Below are positions 16,662 to 25,800 of a stretch of DNA of 38,199 nt, one piece after another. Source of the DNA: Oscillospiraceae bacterium (GTDB lineage Bacteria > Bacillota > Clostridia > Oscillospirales > Ruminococcaceae); NCBI GenBank assembly GCA_017399765.1, contig JAFQBH010000041.1:1-38199 (forward strand), read 5' to 3'. The notes below the pieces were generated by a model. The model did not search any database, was not told the DNA's origin, and saw nothing but the letters and a program-made list of their open reading frames with translations. The position numbers were made by a program, and so were the translations under genes. Each line of letters opens with the position of its first letter. Position 1 is the stretch's first letter.

Positions 16662-18410
16662 ATGAAAAAACTGTTTTTGATTTTGTTTTTGGTTTTAGCG
16701 CTTTGCGCCTGCGGAAAAACCGAAGTTCCTCCGGAAGTTTTGCCGGAAAGCGAAAGTTCTTCTTCCGAAGAGGAAAAACCTAAGGAAAATCCGGTAAAAC
16801 AGCTTACCACGGAACAGGTCAAAGCGATGGGTACTCTCGGAAGATTTCCGGATTACAAGCCTTATGAGGAAGAACTTTTAGCCCGGGGAATCGATGCTTC
16901 AGTTATCGAAAGCGATTTTGTCAGCAGGACGGATTTTGAGGCGAAGCTGAAATTAACCCTTGGAACAAAGGAACTTTTGATTCCGTTCAGCGGAATTTAT
17001 GATAACAACGGAAACGTATATTTCGGAACGATTTTGTTCCCGGCGGAAAAAATTGCCGCTTTTTGCGGAAGAGATAAAATTGTCTTTTTCAGCACCGCGG
17101 ATCTTGAAATAATCGACTATTCGCCGGAGATTCCGGATTTTGAAAAGGACGACACATGGATAAACGGCGTTGCTTTTGACCGCGAAAACAAGGAATGTGT
17201 TGTTTTCGCAACCCCGATGGATCACCGCTCCGGCGAACTTGGAAAAACTTTTGCTCTTTATTACGGCGAGGACGCAAAACTTATCCGAAGCGCAGAAATA
17301 GACATTGGCGGAAGCCGCCACGCACTTAATTTTTATGTTCCGAATTTTTTCTCCGAAGCGGAATTTTTTGAAATCGACGGAAACCGTTTTTTTATCACCG
17401 ACAGCCAGTTTTTTGAAGAAAAACACGGAAACAGATATCTTCTGGGCCACAAAATTTCCGTTTCAAACGGGAATTTTGAACTTGAGATGATTCCATATAC
17501 GAAAGACCTGGACTATTACGAAAAAACATGGGTCGCCCTTTTGCGCGAAAACGGAATTATAAAGGAAAGCCTCCTTTTTTATGAGGAAGAAAGCATAAAC
17601 ATAAATTACGATTCGGAATCTGCTCCGCCTTCCCTCGAAGTTTTTGAAAACGGAAAGAAGGCGGTCTATAAAGACGATTATTTCGCCATGGAGCTCACTC
17701 TTGATTTTGAAAACCACAGCGAAAAACTTGAATATAACATTACGGACGAGCATATTGACGGGCGTTTGAATACAATAACCAGTGCCGACGGAAAATATTC
17801 TCTCCAGAGTTTCGGTTCCCATGGCGGCGGAGATATTATGTATTCACATATTTCCGTAAGAAATAACGAAACCGGAAAACACAGATATTTCGGTGAAATC
17901 GGCGGAATGTACGGCGGTTATAACGGAATCGGCTTCCTCAAAAACAACGATATTTATCGTTACAGCTTTTATGATCTCCAGATTTTCGACCCGGAAAGCC
18001 TTTTGGTAAAATTCGATATAAACGATAACTTCCCGCTATGGTATGATGAAGAAACCGACAGCGGAAGACACCTTCTTACCTTCCGCCGGAATCCGGAAGA
18101 TTTTAGCTATATTGTGGTCTATTTTGAATATGAAAACGGAATCGGCTGGTATGATACAGACGGCGACCCCACCGGTCACGACGGAATTGCGAACTGCAAC
18201 TATAAAATCGGCTTCCTCGACCCGGAGGGAAAACTTGTTGAAAGTTACGACACCGGATACGGAATCCGTTCCGACCCTTTTGGAATAAACAATGTTGAGA
18301 TGAGATATTCTGAAGATAAACTCACGATTTTCGCAATCGGCGGAAAAGGCGGGGTTTCTTTTGAGGGCACTTTCGACATGGAAACGAAGGAGTTTGAAGT
18401 TAAAAAATAA
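16662..18410 (+). CDS. Lipoprotein of unknown function, shared leader
   Basis: A 582-residue lipoprotein starting 4 bases after the stop of the preceding gene, so in the same operon. The leader (A-L-C-A-C-G lipobox) and acidic Ser-rich spacer are nearly copied from that gene. The mature part (about 50-582) is rich in beta-type segments with recurring F-x-x-E/D and G-x-Y patterns and could be a beta propeller, but I cannot count blades with confidence and no catalytic motif is seen. A strong terminator follows. Confidence 0.75.
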   Translation: MKKLFLILFLVLALCACGKTEVPPEVLPESESSSSEEEKPKENPVKQLTTEQVKAMGTLGRFPDYKPYEEELLARGIDASVIESDFVSRTDFEAKLKLTLGTKELLIPFSGIYDNNGNVYFGTILFPAEKIAAFCGRDKIVFFSTADLEIIDYSPEIPDFEKDDTWINGVAFDRENKECVVFATPMDHRSGELGKTFALYYGEDAKLIRSAEIDIGGSRHALNFYVPNFFSEAEFFEIDGNRFFITDSQFFEEKHGNRYLLGHKISVSNGNFELEMIPYTKDLDYYEKTWVALLRENGIIKESLLFYEEESININYDSESAPPSLEVFENGKKAVYKDDYFAMELTLDFENHSEKLEYNITDEHIDGRLNTITSADGKYSLQSFGSHGGGDIMYSHISVRNNETGKHRYFGEIGGMYGGYNGIGFLKNNDIYRYSFYDLQIFDPESLLVKFDINDNFPLWYDEETDSGRHLLTFRRNPEDFSYIVVYFEYENGIGWYDTDGDPTGHDGIANCNYKIGFLDPEGKLVESYDTGYGIRSDPFGINNVEMRYSEDKLTIFAIGGKGGVSFEGTFDMETKEFEVKK

Positions 18411-18430
18411 CTTATAACAGCAAAAAATTG

Positions 18431-18462
18431 AACAGAGGTGTTTAATAACACCTCTGTTTTTT
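18431..18462 (+). terminator. Rho-independent terminator after the lipoprotein operon
   Basis: A perfect 12-bp stem (18431-18442 with 18447-18458), loop TAAT, then T residues to 18462. Confidence 0.9.
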
Positions 18463-18476
18463 GTTTTGAATAATTT

Positions 18477-18534
18477 GTTGACAAGTCAACGGAAAAGAGG
18501 TAAAATACTTTTTGTTGCTTGTTGACAAGGCAAC
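18477..18534 (+). promoter_or_regulatory. Promoter and twin MarR-type operators
   Basis: Promoter: -35 TTGACA (18478-18483), 17-bp spacer, -10 TAAAAT (18501-18506). Operator 1 is GTTGAC-AA-GTCAAC (18477-18490), overlapping the -35. Operator 2 is GTTGACAAGGCAAC (18521-18534), one arm imperfect, just downstream of the expected transcription start. Their placement fits a regulator that represses its own gene. Confidence 0.7.
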
Positions 18535-18566
18535 AACTTAAAACGGCTCGGAAAGAGGTTTTAAAA

Positions 18567-19031
18567 ATGGAAAGCAGATTTGAACAGTTCAAAATGGCAA
18601 TATCCGGAATCAACCGGTATGTTCAGAAAATCGAAAGAAATGAAATGGTAAAACGCGGATATAAAGGCGCTTTCGCCCAGTATCTTGCTGTTCTTAAAAG
18701 ATTTGAAGAAGGCCTTACTTCCTCTGAACTTTGCGAAATTTGCGATAAAGACAAAGCAGCCGTTTCAAGAATTATTGCCGAAATGGAAGAAAAAGGTCTT
18801 ATTTCAAGGGAACACAAAAAAGTAAGAACATACCGAACAAAAATAGTTCTTACCGAAAAGGGAAGAAACACTGCGGATTACGTTTCTGAAAGAGCGAAGG
18901 CAGCCATTGCCGCGGTTTCCGACGGAGTAATGGACGAAAACCAGAGGGAGGTTTTTTATTCCACCCTTGAGGTTCTTTATAAAAATCTTCAGAAAGTAAG
19001 CCGCGAAGGAATTCCCCAGGAAGATTTGTAA
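18567..19031 (+). CDS. MarR family transcriptional regulator
   Basis: A 154-residue protein with the MarR layout: N-terminal dimer helices, a winged helix (about 50-105) with S-S-E-L-C-E-I-C-D-K-D-K-A-A-V-S-R-I-I as helix-turn-helix, the R-x-Y-R-T-K wing, and C-terminal dimer helices. ATG 18567 is chosen by GAAAGAGG upstream and because an in-frame start at 18519 would overlap operator 2. It is followed after 19 bases by a DegV gene, suggesting the regulator responds to, or controls, fatty-acid handling; that link is inferred from context. Confidence 0.85.
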   Translation: MESRFEQFKMAISGINRYVQKIERNEMVKRGYKGAFAQYLAVLKRFEEGLTSSELCEICDKDKAAVSRIIAEMEEKGLISREHKKVRTYRTKIVLTEKGRNTADYVSERAKAAIAAVSDGVMDENQREVFYSTLEVLYKNLQKVSREGIPQEDL

Positions 19032-19050
19032 ATTATAAGGAGAAAGTTTA

Positions 19051-19902
19051 TTGAGTATAAAAATCGTTCTTGATTCAACAACCGACCTTGTTCCGGAACT
19101 TGCCGGAAAATTCGAAGTTGTTCCTCTTACCGTAAATTTCGGGGAAGAAGAATTTATTGACGGAGTCACGATTACAAAAGAAGAATTTTACGCAAAACTT
19201 ATCGAAAGCGACGTTGTTCCGACCACAAGCCAGGCTGCCCCGGAAGCTTTCGAAAAAGTTTTTAAAAAAATCGTTGAAAACGGCGACGAGGCAATTGCAA
19301 TAACCCTTGCATCAAAACTTTCCGGAACTTATCAGAGCGCTTGTATTGCCGCTTCGGAATTTCCGGGAAAAATAAGGGTCATCGATGGAAAATCCGTTGC
19401 GATTGGAACGGCAATTCTTGCGGAATATGCCGTATCCCTTGTTGAGAAAGGTTTTTCCGCCGAAGAAATTGAAAAAGCTGTAACCGGAAAACGTGATGAT
19501 ATCATAATAGTTGCGCTTATCGATACCCTTGAATATCTCAAAAAAGGCGGAAGACTTTCAAAGGCGGCGGCTTTTGCCGGCGGAATTCTCAACATAAAAC
19601 CTGTCGTAAGCGTCGAAGACGGCGAAATCAATATTCTCGGAAAAGCAAGGGGTTCAAAACAGGGCAACAACTTCCTCGTTAAGGAAATTGAAAAAGCCGG
19701 CGGAGTTGATTTCAAAATGCCCGTCCTGCTTGGCTACACCGGTCACGATCCTTACATGCTTGAAAAATATGTTGAAGACAGCCGTTTTCTTTGGGAAGGA
19801 AATGTCGAAAATCTTCGCAAAACCTGTGTCGGAAGCGTTATCGGAACCCATGTTGGTCCCGGTGCGGTTGCTGTTGCTTTCTTTAAACAGACCACAAAAT
19901 AA
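19051..19902 (+). CDS. DegV family fatty acid-binding protein (FakB-like)
   Basis: A 283-residue DegV protein. It has the family opening I-K-I-V-L-D-S-T-T-D-L, the T-T-S-Q-A-A-P motif (about 58-64), L-S-G-T-Y-Q-S-A and a C-terminal G-T-H-V-G-P-G-A segment. Members bind a single fatty acid, and as FakB subunits present it to FakA kinase for phosphorylation and use in phospholipid synthesis. No fakA is in the window, so the kinase partner is not shown. The start is TTG 19051, with AAGGAGA 8 bases upstream. It is probably co-transcribed with the MarR gene. Confidence 0.9.
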   Translation: MSIKIVLDSTTDLVPELAGKFEVVPLTVNFGEEEFIDGVTITKEEFYAKLIESDVVPTTSQAAPEAFEKVFKKIVENGDEAIAITLASKLSGTYQSACIAASEFPGKIRVIDGKSVAIGTAILAEYAVSLVEKGFSAEEIEKAVTGKRDDIIIVALIDTLEYLKKGGRLSKAAAFAGGILNIKPVVSVEDGEINILGKARGSKQGNNFLVKEIEKAGGVDFKMPVLLGYTGHDPYMLEKYVEDSRFLWEGNVENLRKTCVGSVIGTHVGPGAVAVAFFKQTTK

Positions 19903-19932
19903 TTTTTTCATAGTAAACACCAAAACAAAAGG

Positions 19933-19955
19933 CGGAGCATTTTGCTCCGTTTTTT
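19933..19955 (+). terminator. Rho-independent terminator after the DegV gene
   Basis: A 7-bp stem (19933-19939 with 19943-19949), loop of three T, then six T residues. Confidence 0.8.
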
Positions 19956-19972
19956 GTTTTGTGCTCAAAAAG

Positions 19973-20007
19973 AAAGCGCCGTACTCAAACTTGAGCACGG
20001 CGCTTTT
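19973..20007 (-). terminator. Terminator of the alpha/beta hydrolase gene
   Basis: A long stem (19973-19982 pairs with 19997-20006, continuing past one mismatch at 19983/19996 to 19988/19991). Read on the minus strand it is followed by T residues. It starts 14 bases after the hydrolase stop codon. Confidence 0.75.
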
Positions 20008-20020
20008 ATCCTGTTTAAAA

Positions 20021-20848
20021 TCAGATTCTGTCAATAAATTCTTCAAAAACGCTGTTCCATTTTGCGGGATATTCAAAAAACATAAGGTGTCCGCCCATAA
20101 CATAAGTTTCGGTTCCGGGGAAGTTTTTTGTATAGAAAGGCTGTGCAACATCTGCCCAATGTTCGGCAATGAACATAAGGCTCGGAAGATTCTGGCTTAC
20201 GGAAAGGGCTGTGTCATAATAGTTAGAGAAAATCGCGCTTGCAAAAAGTTCACCGCAGATCCAATATGGGGTCTTTCCGGACATATCAAGAAGATAGCTT
20301 ATCTCTTCTTCGTTCATGGTGTGTTGGATCATGGTGCCTTCGGCATATTCTTTAAAGAATTCGCGGGTGCCTTCCGGAGTTATAAGAACGCGGCTTGCAA
20401 CTTCGGAAAGTTCTTCAATGGTTCCTTCGGTCCACCATGCGGGGTCCGGGTGGAGCGGGAGCGGAGACATATCAATGGTAACGGCAGCTTTCAATTTTTC
20501 TGTGCCGAACTGTTCGATATAAGACCAGGTGTCAAGGTTGCCGGTGCTCCAACCGACAAGGATAACTTTTTCAAGACCGAGAGCATCTATAAAAGCCGCA
20601 AGGTCTTTTCCGTGGGTGACATAGTTATTGCCGGAAGTACCTTTGGTGGAAAGGCCCTGTCCTCTGGGGTCGATGGCAATTGCGCGGTATTTTTGGGAAA
20701 AATATTCAACCTGAGCTTTGAAAATATCGCCGGAGAAAGTAAGACCGGGAATGAAGATTATGGGGTCGCCTTCGCCTTTTTCGATGTAGTGGATCTCAAC
20801 GTTGGTATCAACTGTCTGATATTTGCTTTGTAAAAAATCTTTTGCCAT
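20021..20848 (-). CDS. Alpha/beta fold hydrolase
   Basis: A 275-residue soluble enzyme. The nucleophile S101 sits in the elbow G-W-S-T-G (99-103), the oxyanion segment is I-F-I-P-G-L-T (31-37), and the catalytic His is in G-G-H-L-M-F-F-E near residue 258. A Trp-rich cap (W-W-T-E-G, about 135-200) covers the site. This resembles the esterase / non-haem haloperoxidase / haloalkane dehalogenase branch; the substrate is unknown. ATG 20848 follows an AGGAGG site. Single gene with its own promoter and terminator. Confidence 0.85.
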   Translation of the reverse strand: MAKDFLQSKYQTVDTNVEIHYIEKGEGDPIIFIPGLTFSGDIFKAQVEYFSQKYRAIAIDPRGQGLSTKGTSGNNYVTHGKDLAAFIDALGLEKVILVGWSTGNLDTWSYIEQFGTEKLKAAVTIDMSPLPLHPDPAWWTEGTIEELSEVASRVLITPEGTREFFKEYAEGTMIQHTMNEEEISYLLDMSGKTPYWICGELFASAIFSNYYDTALSVSQNLPSLMFIAEHWADVAQPFYTKNFPGTETYVMGGHLMFFEYPAKWNSVFEEFIDRI

Positions 20849-20880
20849 TGGTTTTACCTCCTGTTTGTTTTGTTAGCTGA

Positions 20881-20909
20881 ATTATAGCACCGGAAAACAG
20901 ATTTTTCAA
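20881..20909 (-). promoter_or_regulatory. Promoter of the alpha/beta hydrolase gene
   Basis: On the minus strand: -35 TTGAAA (20909-20904), 17-bp spacer, consensus -10 TATAAT (20886-20881), 33 bases before the start codon. Confidence 0.75.
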
Positions 20910-21014
20910 CCGGATTGGAAAGAGGGAAAATTCATGTATTTTAAATGTACTTTTTGCCGTTGCAGCAGCGGTAAAATTTAATTCAAAAAATTTTTATTAT
21001 TTAACGAAAAGTTA

Positions 21015-21043
21015 TTGACAAAGAAAGAAAAAAAGAATATATT
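21015..21043 (+). promoter_or_regulatory. Strong promoter of the TetR/pilus operon
   Basis: Consensus -35 TTGACA (21015-21020), 17-bp spacer, -10 TATATT (21038-21043). It drives the TetR gene and probably reads on into the pilus locus, since no terminator is seen before 22893. Confidence 0.75.
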
Positions 21044-21047
21044 TCAG

Positions 21048-21107
21048 TTAGCACATATGCTAATTGCATACGAACAAATAGTATTGATGCAATTTGTACG
21101 CATGCAA
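21048..21107 (+). promoter_or_regulatory. Nested inverted repeats, probable TetR operators
   Basis: Repeat 1: TTAGCA-N4-TGCTAA (21048-21063). Repeat 2: a 16-base arm 21064-21079 (starts TTGCATACG) matches its inverse at 21092-21107 in 14 of 16 positions around a 12-base centre. Both lie just after the -10 element, where a bound TetR dimer would block transcription. Confidence 0.65.
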
Positions 21108-21127
21108 CGGAAAGGAAGGAAAATAAA

Positions 21128-21829
21128 ATGCCTCACATCAACAAAAAACGTCCGGATACAAGATTGCAGATAATCCAGGTTGCGGCAAAACTTTTTATTG
21201 ACGAAGGCTACACAAATACATCTTTTGCCAAAATTGCAAATATGCTTGATTTAAGCACGGGAAACATAACTTTTTATTTTAAATCGAAAGAGCATCTTTT
21301 GGCGGTTCTTGTAAATGAATTATTCAGTTTTCAATATAACCTTTTGGAACAGGCTGCAAACGAAGGTAAAACTTCTTTGCTTGCGTATTGTTTTGAACTG
21401 ACAACAGTTGCAGCCGCTTGCAGAGAAGATGAAGCAATAAGGGACTTTTTTGTTTCTGCATATTCTTCTGAAATCACTCTTAGACTCATAAGAGAAAACG
21501 ATGTGGAAAAATCAAAAAAGATATTCGGCGAATACCATCCGGAATGGACGGATGAACAATGGATGGCAACGGAAAACATTGTTTCCGGAATAGAATATGC
21601 AACAATTATGACATCGGAAGAAACAACTTCCCTTCCGCTGCAGATCGAAACGGCGCTTAACTCCATAATGATTCTTTACGGGGTTCCGGAAGAAATGAGA
21701 AAAATAAAGATCAAAAAAGTTTTTGCGCTTGATTACAGGGCTCTCGGAATGCGCGTTCTCGGTGAATTCAAAGATTACATCGATAATGTAAACGAACAAA
21801 ATCTTAAAAATGCAGCCAAAGCAAAATAG
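21128..21829 (+). CDS. TetR family regulator at the head of the pilus locus
   Basis: A 233-residue protein. The N-terminal helix-turn-helix (about 12-58) reads Q-V-A-A-K-L-F-I-D-E-G-Y-T-N-T-S-F-A-K-I-A and L-S-T-G-N-I-T-F-Y-F-K-S-K-E, standard for TetR. The C-terminal part is an all-helical ligand and dimer domain with no recognisable ligand signature. AAAGGAAGG precedes ATG 21128. It is followed at 47 bases by the coiled-coil gene and signal peptidase, so it most likely controls its own operon and the pilus genes downstream through the inverted repeats at 21048-21107. Confidence 0.85.
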   Translation: MPHINKKRPDTRLQIIQVAAKLFIDEGYTNTSFAKIANMLDLSTGNITFYFKSKEHLLAVLVNELFSFQYNLLEQAANEGKTSLLAYCFELTTVAAACREDEAIRDFFVSAYSSEITLRLIRENDVEKSKKIFGEYHPEWTDEQWMATENIVSGIEYATIMTSEETTSLPLQIETALNSIMILYGVPEEMRKIKIKKVFALDYRALGMRVLGEFKDYIDNVNEQNLKNAAKAK

Positions 21830-21876
21830 CATTACATAAAAAATCTTAATCGAAATATTAATCCGGAGGATAAAGC

Positions 21877-22260
21877 ATGAAAGAAAAAGATCTCAAACGT
21901 CTGAGCAGGGAAGAACTTCTTGAATTGCTGCTTATCCAGACAAAAGAATCTGAAAGGCTTGAAAAAGAACTTGAAAAAGCCAAAGCAGAACTTGAAAACA
22001 GAAGAATAGACATCGAGCAAGCCGGAACTTTGGCAGATGCTTCGGTAAGAATAAACGGCGTTTTTAAAGCAACCGAAGCTGCGGCAAAACAATATCTTGA
22101 AAACATTGTCCGAATGGAAAAAGAAACAAGAGAAAAATGCAAAAAAATTCTTGAAGATGCCGAATACGAAGCCGAAAGGATCAAAAAGAAAAAACCGAAA
22201 GATTCCGTTACGGACGCCCTGCTTGAAGAAATCTATGATTTCATAGATGAAGAAAAATGA
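21877..22260 (+). CDS. Coiled-coil protein of the pilus locus
   Basis: A 127-residue, highly charged protein. About residues 5-50 form a Leu-heptad coiled coil (E-L-L-E-L-L-L then R-L-E-K-E-L-E-K-A), and 70-105 a second helical stretch; the tail is acidic. There is no signal peptide or membrane segment, so it is cytosolic. Similar small proteins occur beside TetR and signal peptidase genes in other Clostridia, from memory, without known function. It sits between the regulator and the peptidase with short gaps (47 and 17 bases) and a GGAGG ribosome site. Confidence 0.7.
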   Translation: MKEKDLKRLSREELLELLLIQTKESERLEKELEKAKAELENRRIDIEQAGTLADASVRINGVFKATEAAAKQYLENIVRMEKETREKCKKILEDAEYEAERIKKKKPKDSVTDALLEEIYDFIDEEK

Positions 22261-22277
22261 TTGGTTAGGAAAAAACT

Positions 22278-22853
22278 ATGATTTTTAAAAAACTTCCGGA
22301 ATCGGAAGAAGTCGAAAAGGAACTTAAAAGAGAACAATATAAAACCCGATATAAAAGAACACTTAAAAGCACGGTTTTTGCTTTGATCACCGCGGCGGCG
22401 GTTGCCGTTCTTGTTGCGACGCTTTGGCTTCCGGTTCTTAAAATTTTTGGCTCTTCGATGAGCCCGACTCTTTCGGAAGGCGAAATTGTTGTTTCGATAA
22501 AGGCAAAAAACCTTGAACCGGGCGACATTGTTGCATTTTATTACGGAAACAAGGTTCTTGTAAAACGTTACATTGCCGGTCCGGGAAGCTGGGTAGATAT
22601 CCGTGAAGACGGAGTTGTTCTATTAAACGACAGCATTCTTGTTGAACCTTATATATCCGAAAGAAATTTCGGAATTTGCGATATTGAACTTCCGTACCAG
22701 GTTCCGGAGGAAGCCTATTTCCTTATGGGCGACCACCGAGAAACTTCGGTTGATTCAAGACACAGCAGCGTCGGTTGTGTTTCGGAAGAACAGATTGTAG
22801 GAAAAATTGTATTCAGAGTCTGGCCTCTTGAAAAGTTCGGATTCGTGAAATAA
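22278..22853 (+). CDS. lepB: Signal peptidase I dedicated to the pilus locus
   Basis: A 191-residue type I signal peptidase. A cytosolic basic start (1-30) precedes one membrane helix (about 31-53). The catalytic Ser60 is in G-S-S-M-S-P-T-L, the general-base Lys96 in V-L-V-K-R-Y, and the family box M-G-D-H-R-x-T-S-x-D-S-R is near residue 150. It cuts signal peptides on the outer membrane face. Pilus loci in Gram-positive bacteria often carry such a peptidase (SipA-like) needed for pilin assembly; here it directly precedes the tip pilin gene (39-base gap). Confidence 0.92.
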   Translation: MIFKKLPESEEVEKELKREQYKTRYKRTLKSTVFALITAAAVAVLVATLWLPVLKIFGSSMSPTLSEGEIVVSIKAKNLEPGDIVAFYYGNKVLVKRYIAGPGSWVDIREDGVVLLNDSILVEPYISERNFGICDIELPYQVPEEAYFLMGDHRETSVDSRHSSVGCVSEEQIVGKIVFRVWPLEKFGFVK

Positions 22854-22892
22854 TCTCAGATACAGAAAACTTCTGAAGATTGGAGGGGTAGT

Positions 22893-25800
22893 ATGAAAAA
22901 AGTTTTTCAGAAAACAGCAACAGAACTGAATAAACGCAGTAAGGAAAGAAGACTTTGGAAAAAAATATTCCGTCCGCTTGTGTTTGTTGCGGTTTTCTGT
23001 GCAACCTATGCGCTTATATTGCCTGCGATTACCATGGAAGGCGAACCGGTTTGCGGTTTTGAAGAACACATTCACAGCGAAAGCTGTTTCGAACAGATTG
23101 TGGTGGAAGAACTTGTCTGCGGATTGGAAGACAATTCGGAAGTTTTCCACGAACATACCGAAAACTGTTATAAAAACGATGGAACACTGGTTTGCACCGA
23201 ACCGGATGTTTCTGTTCACACACACGGCGAAGATTGTTTCCGTTCCGAAACAAAAGAAAACCTTTTGTGTGAAAAAGAAGAACACATTCATACGGAAATC
23301 TGCTATTCTTCGGAAGAGGCCGATGCAGATTACATTTGCGGAATGGGCGTTCATTCCCACGTCGAAACATGTTATGACGAAGCGGGAACGCTGACATGCA
23401 CAATTCCCGAACACGCCCATGAAGCTTCCTGCGTTTCCGAAAATGTGGATTCGTCTTCTGACCTGGAAACCGAGGAAAACTGGAAAGATGGTTTTGCTGA
23501 AATAGATTTTACCGGAAACTGGGCGAAAGACTTGCTTGCGGTTGCAAAAACGCAGGTTGGATATTCCGAAAGTGAAACCAACGTGGTGCTTGAAAAAGAA
23601 GTTTTCAAAGGATATACCCGTTACGGTGAAAAATACGGAGATCCTTACGGCGACTGGAGCGGAATGTTTGTTTCCTTCTGTGCGGAATATGCCGGAATAA
23701 CCGACTTCCCGCTTGTAAAAAATCCGGAAGAATGGCTTCTTGAACTGGATGCAGGTCAGAACCTTCTTTCTGCGAAAGACAGCCTGCCGGAAACCGGCGA
23801 CATTGTTTTTGTCGATACAGATTCAGACGGTGAAGCGGAACTTCTCGGAATCGTTTCCGGAACGGTTTCAGGAACCGATAAAATTGAATTTATTGCGGGC
23901 GACACCGAAAACAATAAAGTTGAATATGTTATTTTTGACATTGCGGATCCCGCGGTTCTCGGATATTATAAACTTCCGAAAAACCCGATGGCAAAGGAAG
24001 AAATCGATTCCGCATCAACCGTTGCTGAAATGATTTCCGCCCTTCCTTCCGCGGAAGAAGCAAAAGCAAAACTTGCGGAATTCAACAAGGTTCTTGATAA
24101 AGAATCTTTTGATAAATATGTTCTTGAGCACAGCGAAAAAATTTCCGAGATAAAAGAAATTTACGAAACTTTGGACGATGCTCAGAAAATGATTGCCGGA
24201 GATATTTCCGTGCTCGCTGAAATTGAAACCGTGCTCAGAGAAACCGTATGGCAGCAGCTTCCTGTTCTTGACGGAGACAAGGCCGCTGTCAGCGAACTTA
24301 ACGCGACGATTTCCGAAAACACTTATGCCGAAAAAGGCGAAACGGTTCTCTTCGGCTTCACAGCCAAAACAAAGGCATATACAGATGAAAAATTCAGCGA
24401 AGCAAGAGTAAAATTTGAATTTGAAATTGCCCTTTCTTCCGAAAAAGCCGCGTTTGATCTTGCCGCTATGCCCTGGCTTGAGGAAGCGGTTGTTACAACC
24501 GAAAAACGCGCTGTTGGAGAAGAGGAAAAGGATTTCCAGATCCTTACCGGTTATAAACGAATCAAAGCCGCAACGGCAGACGAAAGCGTTGTTCCCGGAA
24601 CGATAAGCGAAAGCGCCGCCGTGAAGATCCTTGATATGTCCCATGGGGAAAATGTTTCCGTTAAAATCAGCGCAGCTGCAGAACATGGAACATGGGAAGG
24701 CAAATGTGCGGTTCACGGAACAGAAGAAAAACTTACGGTTGAATCTCAGACAGTAAGAGTAAGAAATCCTCTTGGCGAAGGCGAACAGAAAGCCGAATAT
24801 GAAGCCCTTCATGCGGAATATGAAGTTATAAACGCAATGGAAAATTCCGAAGAAAAGATTTTGGTGGCGGATGAACTTTGGAACAAAGTTGCCGTAAAAT
24901 ACCTCGAGGGCTGCATCTCCGAAGAAGCTTTCATCGACCTTTCCGACAAACTTTATCTTATAACTGTCGGCGGTGAAATGCCTGTTTCCGAAATTGCCGA
25001 AGGTTATAACTGGAAACTGCTCCAGAACAGCGGCTGGTTCGAGGAACATGAAAATTCCGAAGAAATGCACGCCGAAAGCGAATTCTTTGCCGCTCCTGTT
25101 TTTGCAACAGCTTTCAGAAGTGCCGCAAGACTTGGGGCAACACCCGGAACAACCTCTTCCGTCCAGATTATAAACGAGGGCGGTTCAAACGTTTCCAGCG
25201 AAGGTGCGGTTTACGTAAGCAAAACCATTGAAGGAACGGAAATCGAAAACGTATTTGACATAACCCTTGAAGTTATAACCCAGGACATTGTTAACGAAGT
25301 TTACAAAGAACCGGATATGGCGGTTGTAATTGTAATGGATATTTCCAACACAATGAGAACCGCATTCGGCAGCACAACAAGATATGCGGCAGCGATGACT
25401 GCGGCAGAAAACTTTATTGAACAGTTTGCCGAAAACAACAAGGGCGCAAGTAAAATTGGTTTTGTCGCTTTCAACAGCGATGCCCACCAGATTTTTGCTC
25501 TTAGCCAGTGTTCCACAACTGCCCAGGCGGATAGTCTTGTGGATAAAATGAAAGACGAAACGGGAAAAATCATAAACAAAAGCGGATATGCAGATGACAG
25601 AAAGCGTTTCACCAATATCGAAGCCGGACTTAAGCGCGGATGGGATATGGTCAAAGACGCTGATAACGAACATAAATATGTCATATTCTTAAGCGACGGT
25701 TTCCCGACAACCTATATTAAAAGCGGATATGTCGGATATGACACATACACATCTTCCGGTACTAAAGGCGCAGACGGCGTTTTCTATGATTATGTTACCA

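Noticed and set aside
19688-20833. Plus-strand open frame of 381 codons across the DegV end and the alpha/beta hydrolase
   Set aside because: It crosses two terminators and runs antisense to an enzyme with intact catalytic motifs.
24015-25070. Antisense open frame of 351 codons in the VWA tip pilin gene
   Set aside because: Shadow of the main frame; Phe- and Asn-rich with no domain.
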